From positions 248,001 through 312,000 of the forward strand of contig NBIV01000038.1 in assembly GCA_003194525.1 (NCBI GenBank): 64,000 nucleotides of DNA, given 5' to 3'. Made by a program: the position numbers and the translations under genes. Origin of the DNA: Gracilariopsis chorda (lineage: Eukaryota; Rhodophyta; Florideophyceae; Gracilariales; Gracilariaceae). This document shows positions 1 to 9,566 of the stretch, one piece after another. The notes under the pieces were generated by a model. That model was not told the DNA's origin, searched no databases, and saw only the letters and a list, made by a program, of their open reading frames with translations. How positions within the stretch are numbered: the stretch's first letter is position 1; every line of letters starts with the position of its first letter.

Positions 1-471
1 AGTGAGGACTTTGGGGACTTAGTGATGCAGTTCAACAAGGAGAATCCAAATGAGCCTAGTGTTAGATTGGAAACAGACACTATCTTTGGACCGGATATTC
101 GCGATCCTGAACAAAACGAGAACTACCAGAAGGCGATAGCAGCGTACATGAACGTTATGAAAGAGAAACCGAAGCTCTTGGCAATTGGAGGTGGGACGGA
201 TGCCAAAGGAATAACTACGTTGATTGCGATGGGACCGCTTTTTGATACTAGGATGGGAATGCCCATCAGCTACCACGGCATCAACGAGGGAGCTCCAATT
301 ATAGACATGAAGAGAAGCACCGAGATTCTATACAACGTTTTTGCGGAGGAACTGGAAAGTCCCAGCCATCAGGGATTAGGAAAGAGAGAGAAGCAGACTA
401 GGTCTTTAAAGGCTGTTGCGGCTTTAGATAGGCTTCACGCTCGGGGACGCAAGCACTGCTGCTCTCGCTGA
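1..471 (+). CDS. M20-family dipeptidase (PepV-like), C-terminal part, 5' end outside window
   Basis: The frame is open from the first base and ends at TGA 469-471, so about 156 residues of a longer protein are present. Near residue 63 the string AIGGGTDAKG is followed by AMGPLF, then by an NEGAPIIDMKRSTEILYNVF stretch. This is the closing part of M20 metallopeptidases of the PepV/Xaa-His dipeptidase type, where GGGTYAK...FG.LF is followed by NEY..IDDL and a last helix. Family knowledge: these are zinc-dependent cytosolic dipeptidases, and the metal ligands would lie mostly upstream. The last 35 residues are basic and unlike the family, so the natural end may be altered. No GTG or ATG near position 22 need be the start. 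Family call fairly sure, exact substrate unknown. Confidence 0.6.
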   Translation, partial: SEDFGDLVMQFNKENPNEPSVRLETDTIFGPDIRDPEQNENYQKAIAAYMNVMKEKPKLLAIGGGTDAKGITTLIAMGPLFDTRMGMPISYHGINEGAPIIDMKRSTEILYNVFAEELESPSHQGLGKREKQTRSLKAVAALDRLHARGRKHCCSR

Positions 472-1299
472 GTGTTAGACATGTTACTGGGATACGCATC
501 GTGTATTACACAAGCAGCACTCGCTTCCCTACACACTCTATGTCAAACGGATGACATCTACTGTTGTCCTGCTCAGTGAGCATGAGCTTTAATTGCAGGA
601 AATAGATACATTTCTCATTTGGGGTGAGTTAGCGCTTTTAAAAGCCATTATTTATGAAAAGTAAATCTTACGCTTCGCGGCTTCTCATAACGTTCTCTCA
701 GCGGGGCGACTTCTAAAGACAACGAAGACCGGTACATTTGCTGCGAGTTGTGACGACGACATGATGAGGCAATAGGGATATTACGCAGTGAAAGTGGCTT
801 ATACGTTCGTATTTGTCAATGCGGTAACACGAGTTAGGTCTTGAATGGTGAAGAGTGCGGCAATTATGAAGTCGCGTGAACACCATCCTCGAACAATCTC
901 ACGTTCACCTTCCCCAATTGCCCTGTTTCAAGACACACCGGTATGGCGGACAAACCACCAGCGACCGCCTCCGGAGCATCAGCCATTTAGCCAGCAGTTT
1001 CACAGCAAATCTCTAACCTTCTTGATCACCAAACATCCCCATCAAACGCCACCTCTACTTCGCTGTCTTCAAAAACATCCGAAGTATATAAAGAATAAAA
1101 TTTTGTAAAACGATGATTCAGTAATTGTGAGCCCTGACAGCGTGAAAGCCGTGAGTGCAACAAGAGTAGTGAGACAAGTGACTAGGATGTGGAGGCTTTA
1201 TTCTCTGACTGGTCGATGGTGTTCCCTCTCTCCGCATCTTTCTTTCCTCCGGACTTTTATACCGTTCATAGTGCACAAAATGTCTCCGGTACAAGACCG
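472..1299. other. gene-free stretch after the M20 fragment
   Basis: I see no credible gene here. The one ORF of note (845-1108, +) has no recognisable domain and a composition typical of chance ORFs. It may hold the 3' flank of the peptidase gene or old transposon sequence. Confidence 0.4.
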
Positions 1300-1425
1300 A
1301 TTACAACGGCCTACATCCAAATCAGCCCGATTAGAAGTTACAGCTCTTCTGATTTCAACCTAATTACAACTGCCTACATCCAAATGTGCCCGATTAGAAG
1401 TTACAGCTGTTCCGATTTCAACCTC
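1300..1425. repeat. two-unit tandem repeat, 63-bp period
   Basis: Two adjacent copies of a 63-base unit, each beginning ATTACAAC and carrying CCTACATCCAAAT and CCCGATTAGAAGTTACAGC, start at 1300 and 1363. They differ at only a few positions, so the duplication is fairly young. The array sits just outside the 3' end of Copia relic 1. Confidence 0.85.
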
Positions 1426-1519
1426 TTCATTCATTACTGTTGCAGTGAGGGTATGGTTTACTTAGAGTTGGTCTGCTTATGACTGGTGCAGTTAACCGCC
1501 GGCGGTACTGTACTGTGCG

Positions 1520-1536
1520 GTCTGACGCGGTCAGAC
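1520..1536. other. perfect hairpin, 7-bp stem and 3-base loop
   Basis: GTCTGAC, loop GCG, GTCAGAC. It lies just beyond the RNase H end of Copia relic 1, where its 3' LTR would be expected. The GTCTGAC motif recurs about 65 bases further on (near 1600). It could be a structural element of the LTR, but no second LTR was found to confirm this. Confidence 0.6.
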
Positions 1537-1689
1537 GGTTGGTGTGTAGATTGAGGAGAAGGACGCAGTACGCGGTGAGCAACAAGAGTCGATTTTTTGC
1601 GGTCTGACAGTTCTGGGTGTTGCCAGCCTTGTTGAAATTGTGATACTGTAGTAATATTGCGGCGGTCATAAGAAGGTGATTGAGAGCTG

Positions 1690-4600
1690 AAAATAATCCG
1701 CTCTCTTGAGTGTCTTGTTTAGTATATTGGCTTTCATTCGATGCAATGGTACGTGACGAATCTCAATGGCTCGGGTGTCGTGGTGATAGTGTAGGTAGTG
1801 ATGGCAAACGTCGATAAATTTTCGCAGCTTGGTTGGGGCTGTATTTAGTGCTACCTTGATGGCTGTTTGATTGTCAATGAGGTGTTTTGTAGGTGGTGAA
1901 TGGGCATGATGTACCTCTGATAAGATTTGTTGACACGAAATAATTTCCTGGGTGGCCTTCGTGGCGGCAATGTATTTGCCTTTGCACGTACTGAGTGCGA
2001 CAACTTTTATCTCTGCTGTTGTCTAATGGATTGGGAAGCGTTTGAAGAGATGTAACGTTCCGGAGTAAGAACGTCTGTCGCAAGCATTTTCGTAGTCGGA
2101 GTCGAAGTACGTGGTGATTTTGGCATTTGAGTGGAGATTGCAGGTTATATCGAGGTTTGGATTGTGTGAGAGGGAGCGGAGCAGACGCTAGAGTTGTGCT
2201 TAGTGTGTGGTGGTCGGATCGTGCATTTCAGCAGCTAGGCGATTGGTTGCGAAAGTGATATACGGTCTGCCGCTGTCCAAAATCTAACGCAGGTCGTCAT
2301 AGATTGGTTTTCAGAGGTGTATTTGGGTTGCAGGATGTGGCAAAGCCTCCTTTGCATGATTGAATATGAACTGTGTAACTTTTGGGTTGCAGTCGGTACG
2401 GTTTGATTTGCGAAGGATAGCGTGCATTTTGTGGGGTTGTGAAAGGTGAATGCTGCCATTGGGTGTGATTTCAACCTTGTATACTACATACTAGGTGGTT
2501 TTGCCGAGGCGTTTGACCGTATATTTCTTTGTCAAGTACTGGCAGAAGTGGGTAATGGTTGCTGTAGTGGGTGCTGGGACTAAAAACTCGTCGATGGTGA
2601 CGATAAAAATGAGGAGGCCGTTGGGTTTTTTTGTGAAGAGGCTGGGGTCGGCTGTGGAGCGTTTGAAACCATACTTCAGGAGGTATTCAGTAAGTTTTGA
2701 GACTTAAAGGTAGAAGACAGGGGTGTACTATATCTGTTTTCTTTTAGTATACCTGCTTTGCCTTTGTGTTTTAATGTTCTGTCGATTCGGTGGGGTTGGC
2801 GTATGTAAACGTCTTTGGGGTCGTACTGTTCATGAAGGTAGGCGCCCTTGACTTCCATGTGTTCTATAGGGTACTGGGTGATGGGGATGATTGCAAAAAT
2901 GGCTCTGATGGATGCCTTCTCAGAGGTGTATGTGGCGGTTTTGTTGGGGTTGTTATGCAGGTGTGGCTTCATGAGGTCGCCACGTACTGGGCAACGTGCT
3001 TTGTAGTCTATGATTTTGCCACTCGTATCTCTCTTATATCTGTACGGCATTTTGAGTGGTATAAGTTTTTTTGTCAATGGAAGCTTGTTGTTGGAGATCC
3101 ATTTGATGGCATGGTTTTGATCAAGAAGGTCGAAATCTATGTTATGGGCTTGGGCCCATTTGTTGACATCTGGGTAATTCATGGTCTGCTTGTGGGAGGT
3201 GGGAGGGACCGTGGTTGATATGATAGTACTGAGGATTTATAGGAGGTTGCGGAAAGCTCTGAAGGCGATATTTTTGTCATGGGCTGGGTCTTTGGTGGCG
3301 TCATACGAGAGTAAATTTGTGGATCGCACGGTGTGGTACATGTGTTTTGGGATGCTTTGAATGCGTAAAAGTATGTATCTTACTCCGTGTATCTATGTAG
3401 CGTGCGATTTGCGCTTTGGATGCACGTTATGTTCTCCGTTTGAGTGTAGGGAATGTGATGTGGACTAGTTGGCCGAAAATGAATATTCAAGGGAGGTTGG
3501 GGGGCTGTTGGTGCCAGGCGATGTATGTCATTTGTTCTGTTGTTGTGTGAAGTGTGAGGATGTACTTGAATGCAGCGTCGAGTAGTGCGTCTTCCCAGTA
3601 TTTGAAGTTGAGGTTTGCGTGTGTGATTGCAGCTCTTCCAGCGTTCAGGGGCGTTCGGTTCAGCCTTTCCGCTAGGGAGTTCATTTGGGGGGTACATGGC
3701 ACGGTCGGTATTACGGTGATGCCATAGTGTTTGTACAAGATGTACAGTTCTGATGAGAGGTACTCTTTGGCGTTGTCACATTGGAAGAAGTGGGGAAAAA
3801 GGCCTTGGTGGTTTTTGACTTGTTGGATCCGTTGTTCGACGAAGATTGGGACGTTTTCCGGCGGTTGGTGCAGTTGGTAAAATCAAAGCGAGATCCGGTA
3901 TCAAAGAAGGTCACAAATTGATTGTTAGCGTGGTTACAGGTGATTTGGAGGAGCTCACAGACATTGCTACTGACATGGCGGCCCACTTTTTGTGAGTGGT
4001 GCTTTGTGTGTTGGCGTGGTGGTGTGGCTTTTGCTACTATACACGGTGCGCATGTGATGACAGGATGTTTGCGGGGGAGAGCTGCTGGCATGCCGGAAGT
4101 ACTACGTGTTGGGCCATGTTTTGTAAAGTGGGAAGGCTGATTTCGTTCAGTTTGAGGTGCCAACTATGGTAGGCTTTGCGCAGTGATGTTTGTGTGTGGG
4201 CGGTGATTGGGATTTTAGGGCTAGTGAGGGGTATTCGGTGTAGGGTGGTGCATGGAATGCAGCGGCCGGGCGTGAGTCGGGGTGTGGGGCGGGGTGAGTT
4301 TTGTGGTAATTGCGAGGTCTTGGAGTGTTTGCCAATGATGGGAATATTACACGCTACTCGTGCAGTAGCGTGTGTGTAAGAAGGCAATGGGAAGGAGATA
4401 CGCTCCATTTACGTATGGGGCTGTGGCTATTGTTCGCAGTAGGTGTTCTTGTCGCTGATTAATCTTAATGGTTCTGGCATGGGTAGGGGAGAAAGAGACA
4501 TGTCCAAATGTATTTGCCACATCGTAGAGTGTGATAAATTGGGTTCGATATTTCCATTTACGACTGTAGGTACTTGGGATTTGATGCCGTTACGGAAGGT

Positions 4601-5290
4601 GAGAGTGGAGGATCCTGTGTGGGATAACGGAAAATGGTAGTTCGTGGCGGTGCGTGAAGTGAGGCCTTTTGCAGGTTTCATGGTGTGGGAAGGGGTGGAG
4701 AGGTGGGTTGGCGACGCTGCACAGTCGAGGATAGATGTGGAATTGTCAACATGGTCAGAGTTGTCGGGGTGTATCTGTGCTGTGAATTACCGGGTATTAG
4801 TGGGGTCTTCGGGCTGGTGGGGGGAGTGATCTGTGGGTTCGTGGGTAGTGTATTTGGCCTGGGTGGATTTGAGTCGGCGTTGGACGAAGCAGTGATCATC
4901 AGTATGGGCTGGGCTTTGGTGATAAGAGCACCAAGCATTCTGGCGTTGAGGTGGGAAAAAACGACGGTAGTGTTTGTAGTTTATTCCATAGAAACGAGAA
5001 GGTGGTCCGTAGCGTGTTTCGGGTTTTGTGGTTCTACAGTACGTGGTGTGAATGGTGCGTGGATTAGGTTCTGTCTGAATGGATCGGTTTGTTTGATTTG
5101 TGTGGCAAATGATTTCATGGTTGTGGGGGGGTTGATGGCCGTGTGTTCTCCTGTGGTTATGTATTGGGAATTGGATCGGAGTACTTCAATGAGAAAGCGG
5201 ACTGTGGTGGATTCTTGTTCTATGCCTGGATATTTGGAGTTGATCGTGTTGGTGCGTAGTTTTGAGCTTTTGCGCGAAATATAAACGCCC
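1690..5290 (-). mobile_element. Ty1/Copia retrotransposon relic 1
   Basis: Read on the minus strand, the order is Copia-type: gag with a short CSYH...HTDDHC finger-like motif (about 4.87-4.99 kb), protease-like region (4.43-4.68), integrase with a TVPCTPQMNSLAERLNRT segment (3.49-3.74), reverse transcriptase with a GAYLHE...DVYIRQP segment (2.68-3.18), and RNase H with a DNQTAIKVALNTAPTK segment (about 1.75-1.90). RNase H following reverse transcriptase, and integrase preceding it, is diagnostic of Copia. The copy is old and heavily broken, with many breaks. I could not find a matching LTR pair: the sequence beyond 1690 does not resemble that beyond 5290. It is a fossil with no expected activity. 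Confidence 0.85.
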
Positions 5291-6045
5291 GATCTTTCGT
5301 GGAAAAGAAGAGATCGGAGGAATCCTTGGAGGAACTTCCAAGGTCCTTGTGCCTGCTCTTTCGCCCGCGCCACCACCACTGCGTGTGCACGACATACTGT
5401 ATGATTCCCCGTTCTGAACAACAAGAAGAAACCGAAACTTGAGACAAGGCGCTGCTAGGTACGGTAGAAGAAAAAATAATGCTGGGCACAGACAAGCGTT
5501 TGCAGAAACGACAGGAACCACAGACATTAGACATGCAGAATTCCAAGCTTATGACCACCAGCATCAGAAGGTCCAAAACTTTGAACAGCGCCGCTTTATT
5601 CTTTATTCTGACTCAGCCACAGAGCCCAGAACAAAAGCTTATACGTTAGGAATAGACCGCAGCTCCCACGAGAAGAATATATCACACCTGTTTGATACTG
5701 ATGTTTATGAGAAGCACTACGCTCGCTTTGGCTTGCTCCTTGCTTCACTTCTCGCAATGCCTCAGCTCGCAGTAGACGTTCTGCTCTTGACATGACGCGG
5801 CTTATACACTTATTCTTTTCGACTTATCAGAATTCTCTTTCGTTATATTCACTGTCACTGTATATAAAATACAATATTTGGACTATCGTGAGTTTCGTTT
5901 CCAAATGTTCGTCCATTTTTGACCGTAGGTAAGTGTAGTGGAGACTACACATCCACTTCAGGTCACTGCTATCGACACAATTCAATTCAACATGCAACTC
6001 GTAGTTGCATGGCATACACGACATCTCGTGGGTAGCACTTCCCAG

Positions 6046-6077
6046 CAGCTGTGTTTCCAGATAAGGAAACACAGCTG
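6046..6077. other. perfect hairpin, 13-bp stem
   Basis: CAGCTGTGTTTCC, loop AGATAA, then the exact reverse complement. A 13-bp perfect stem with a six-base loop is very unlikely by chance. It directly precedes the hairpin-repeat array at 6121. A run of only three T follows shortly after, so it is not a typical Pol III terminator. Function unknown. Confidence 0.85.
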
Positions 6078-6120
6078 AAGCCTTTCTGTCGAGGATCTAC
6101 ACTGGTCTGTAGAAGACCTG

Positions 6121-6285
6121 TTAGTTCAGGACCCACGGGTGGTCCGGAGTACTCAGCGTAGTCTACGGTCCTAACGTCTGCTACTTCAGGGATTGCTAGT
6201 ATCCCGGAGTAATCAGCACGTAGGCAGTACCTATCAGCGTTATTTCAGGGGATTGGAATCCCCGGAGTAATCGCCTGAGAAGCCA
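6121..6285. repeat. three tandem units of about 60 bp, each with its own hairpin
   Basis: TTCAGG occurs at 6125, 6185 and 6244. In each unit it opens a short inverted repeat that closes before a shared CCGGAGTA and then TCAGC or TCGCC. The stems differ but each pairs: GGACC/GGTCC, GGGAT/ATCCC and GGGGATT/AATCCCC. The flanks are conserved while the stems change together, as expected for selection on structure or for a mutation process that repairs hairpins into perfect pairing. Confidence 0.75.
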
Positions 6286-7499
6286 ACGGGTTGTCGTGTG
6301 ACAGTAGTTCTGTGTTGGGTTATTCTTGTTCTTCTTGTTCGACAAAGTGACGCGTAGCGCCAATCTGCATCTACTCTTATATACCCTCCAGCAAAGTCAC
6401 AGTCCTCTATTCGCCCTGCAGCTAAGTCGCAGTTCCTAATTTTAGTACCAATATTCGTGTAAAGTAGTTTGGACGGTGCAATCTCCAAAAGTTCGTTATT
6501 TGGTTCTTTGCAGTACCTCAGAGCACGCAAATGCATCACATATGTCGCGCTTATGTCTGTTCAGTGACACTTTCAGACGAAGGCCTACCAGCCTCTTCAG
6601 TAAACTCCGAGGTATCAAGCCTTCCGCACTTTCAGACACACACACACTCCACATTCTTCTTTGCACCGTACCCACACACAGTAAAGACTCCAGTCGTGGC
6701 CGCGTCCTTTCACAGGACCGTACTCCTAAGTAGTGACGTAATTCGTCATGATTACTGCATGGAACATACGGCTATGTGTTGTCTTGTGCCCACTATCGCA
6801 AAACAATTTGTAGTCCATCGTTCTTCGGTTTTTCCATCTTGAGCACTGTTCCATCTATAAATCCATTTCAGTCATCCAACGCCACTGTCTTTTGTTTTCC
6901 TTCATTTGCCCGCCTCTTCGCGTTTTCTGCATATTTTTGCTATGCTAGGGATTAGGTAAGAGTGCCTCATATTCATCAAGAAAGGTGTCTACTGCCTCCC
7001 GGAATATCTTCGCTCAATTGCGATGCATTCTTTCAGGAAAAGATTTCTCGATCAATCCGTCGATATAGCGAGGCAATTCTAATCAGTAACATATTCTTTG
7101 TTAGAAACGAAGTCGTTCTTTTTCTGGTACGCTCAGTTGCTTATTCTTCCGTACTGCTCAAAACACACCGAATGCTTAGCACATCACTCTCTAGGAACGT
7201 GAACTGCGACACATACTCATAATCTCTAAGATTTTGGAACTCATCTTCAAAAGTTAGTTGAAATAAGTTGAGTTCGCAGAGAAGCTTGGTAAAAATTGTT
7301 GCAATAGTGACGGTATTAGTTTCATGATTGGATCTGCTTGATTTGCTGGAAATAGCGTGTTGATGGCCTCATAGACTTTCTTTTGTTGTATGGCTCCATT
7401 TTTGGTGATCTGCAGGAACTAATTCTTTGTATGACTGCTAATAGAGCACTTAAGACTACATCTTGAGTTTCTCGGTTGGTCAGATGAGTAGGGAACCAC

Positions 7500-7934
7500 T
7501 ATGGAAGCAGTTTTTCTTCATGCAGCATTTTGCTGCAGCGCAACACTCCCCTTATTTTCACGTCGTACACTTCACTGAGTTCTAGTGCATGTACGGCACG
7601 GTTGTGCGCCATCTTTTCCAATGCCTTGGTGAGGACATCTGCTGCTATATTCATATATATATATATATATCCTTGGTGTTCACGTACTCCAATTTCTCTA
7701 TGCCGCGTCGAACTGCATTTCGGACAAGATGATATTTCATATCAATTTGCTTCGATCGTTCATTGTAGCACTCATCCAACCTTAGTGCTGTCATCCCCTA
7801 ATTGTCCCAAAACAGGATCACCCGGCATAGTGTTTGTCCCCGCAGTTCTGCATGTAGCATCCTCAGCCAGATTTCCTCGCGGACTGCAAAGTACATCGCA
7901 ACATACTTTGCCTCAATTGCAGACTCCGCCACCG
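7500..7934 (-). mobile_element. Copia relic 2a, 3' piece (end of RNase H), left of Gypsy-1
   Basis: On the minus strand, just left of the Gypsy-1 LTR, the sequence encodes the second half of a Copia RNase H: an ESAIEAKYVAM segment, then KQIDMKYHLVR. The first half (GYSDAYFAGDMAHRKSTSG) lies directly right of Gypsy-1 at about 13.3-13.42 kb. The two pieces were contiguous before Gypsy-1 inserted. The copy is decayed, with many breaks. The outer end is not defined; I set it where similarity fades. Confidence 0.8.
7653..7670. repeat. (AT)9 microsatellite
   Basis: Nine AT dinucleotides lie in the 3' part of Copia relic 2. It is a simple repeat that probably grew after the element decayed. Confidence 0.9.
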
Positions 7935-8178
7935 TGCAACAACACAACATTAGCATCGTAGTTCACCCCATACCACAACCACATCCTTCGTGTCTCGCCG
8001 CTTCTCTAGGAAGCTCCATGCTGGATCAAGCCAGGTACGCAGCCCTAGCTTGATCTAACAACTTCTATAAATAAAATCCCGCCCCAGGCTGATAGCTTAG
8101 AGGGGGCGGTTAGACCTTGTCTCCGACTCTTTAGTCGTATTTCGTGCGAAGCATCTACCCTACGACTGCTTTGTTACA
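7935..8178 (+). repeat. Gypsy-1 5' LTR
   Basis: It is 244 bp, TG...CA, with a TATAAATA box at 8066-8073 that would place the transcription start near 8095-8100, inside the LTR as expected for a U3/R boundary. The matching 3' LTR has a TATATATAA form of the same box. Confidence 0.95.
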
Positions 8179-8180
8179 TC

Positions 8181-8191
8181 TGGTAGCATCT
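8181..8191 (+). promoter_or_regulatory. Gypsy-1 primer-binding site
   Basis: TGGTAGCATCT begins two bases after the LTR, so it pairs with a tRNA 3' end of AGATGCTACCA. The same 11 bases sit two bases inside Gypsy-3. TGGTAGC also opens the primer sites that match yeast and animal initiator-Met tRNA, so that tRNA is likely but not proven. Confidence 0.75.
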
Positions 8192-8269
8192 TTGGTCTTT
8201 CTCTGACCGCTGATTAACGCATACTTCCACTCTCTATCCCCTGCACCCCGCTCCATCCCCGTTCTCGAC

Positions 8270-9543
8270 ATGTCGTCGAACCCGCCGAACATACCGAACC
8301 CGCCGGTGTACGCCAGTGAACGAGAGTCCTCCGCAACTCCTGACGCGCTTGAGAGCCTCCAACTCCAGGCCAACAAGCTCCAGGACATGATTTATGGTGT
8401 GCAGACCACTCAAAATGCGCTCCATTCCCTTCTCAACTCGTTCATGAAGGACCACATGGCTACTTCAGACGACATCAAACGTGCATTCGGCACCCATTCA
8501 CAGGACCTCGAAAAGCTCAAAGAAGACTTTTCTACGCTGATGGCACTTCTCCGGAACTCACAGGCCGCCCCACAACCCGTGGACATACATCCTGCCACAC
8601 GAAGCCCACACACGCCACCCCTCACCCGTGACTTCCCCGAACATGCAAACATATCCCCTCCGTCGGCCCCGGCTCTGAGTGTGCGTTCAATGCCGCCACT
8701 GCCACCCAACTCTACCCTACCCCCAACGGGCAACAAGGGACGACCGTCGTTGGCATCACTCGTTAAAACTGCCACACCGGAAGCATTCAGTGGCAAAGCA
8801 GATGAACGCTCTTCGATCCGTATTCGCAGATTTATCGCATCTATACGCCGTACGATGCGTGTGGCAGGTGTGGAGCACCACCACGAGATGGTGGATGTCG
8901 CCAAGTGCTTTCTGAAAGGAGCGGCGAGTACCTGGATTAACCGAGAAGAGGCACAAGGCACTGAATTTTCCAACCTCGACGCATTGGAAAAGGCCTTAAT
9001 CGAGGAGTATGTCCCCGATAACGAAGAAGCCCAAGCACGTTCGAAGCTCATGCGTCTTCAATTCAAGTCCAACTTGGAGCGCCACATCTCCGAGTTTCGT
9101 GACCTCATTGAACTCTGCGGACCCCATCCTGGCGACGCCTACAACTATTTATTCATGAGCCTACCTGACGAGTACAAGGCAGAGCTCGCTCAGCGTTTTC
9201 CCAAGGGCTCTACGGACCTGAAGGCCGTCTACAATTTCGTGCGTAACCTCGAAGTCACACAGTCCTGGCGAGCACCATCCGCCCAACCCCCACGCCGTCG
9301 ATCATCCAATGGGTCCCCCCGCACATCATCCAGACACACCGGCGCCACCAACTCTCGCACAACTACCCCCAACATGACCCAACAGCCACTTCATGGGGCC
9401 AGTGCGACAAGTCTAACGCACTGGAACGCCAACGCTACCGGTCGAGCGATCGCTGCATGGCATGCGGAGGCGAAGGTTGGAGCAAACCAACCCATGTCTG
9501 CGACCTCACCACCAAGGACAGCGCCGGAAAGCCAAAAAACTAA
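8270..9543 (+). CDS. gag: Gypsy-1 gag region
   Basis: The ATG at 8270 opens a gag with a helical N-terminal part, a proline-rich linker and a retrotransposon gag core (capsid-like) that includes FSGKADERSS, STWINREEAQ and FRDLIELCGP. A zinc-knuckle-like motif CMACGG...HVC at 9454-9501 has the spacing CX2CX9HXC, unlike the usual CX2CX4HX4C. The gag region ends at the stop that follows the frameshift heptamer. Family role: capsid assembly and RNA packaging in cytoplasmic particles. This copy belongs to a broken element. Confidence 0.85.
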
Positions 9544-9566
9544 CGCCGCCGCCTTGGAAGGCGGCG
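9534..9566 (+). promoter_or_regulatory. gag-pol -1 frameshift signal of Gypsy-1
   Basis: The heptamer A-AAA-AAC (9534-9540) is followed directly by a gag stop, a 6-base spacer and a 9-bp GC-rich hairpin (CGCCGCCTT, loop GG, AAGGCGGCG, 9547-9566). The pol frame is -1 relative to gag. Gypsy-3 has the same layout with a different stem. -1 frameshifting is known in this superfamily; its use here is inferred. Confidence 0.75.

Larger units (their letters stand above)
5290..7300. other. gene-free stretch rich in inverted repeats
   Basis: No ORF here resembles a known protein. The interval contains a 13-bp perfect hairpin (6046-6077), three hairpin-bearing tandem units (6121-6285) and a short CA run near 6638. 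It lies between two Copia relics and is probably old transposon or LTR sequence. Confidence 0.45.

Noticed and set aside
1427-1690. LTR of Copia relic 1
   Set aside because: The position fits a 3' LTR, but no matching copy was found upstream of gag, so the ends cannot be claimed.
4644-5284. Overlapping plus-strand ORFs in the gag part of Copia relic 1 (for example 199 aa)
   Set aside because: They are antisense shadows of the gag region, rich in Val/Gly/Cys as expected from that strand.
5439-5795. 118-aa plus-strand ORF as a possible gene
   Set aside because: No recognisable motif, overlapped by several minus-strand ORFs of equal quality, and located between transposon relics.
6121-6285. 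Hairpin repeats as a CRISPR array
   Set aside because: Only three units, no constant repeat of 25-40 bp with unique spacers, and the surroundings are eukaryotic.
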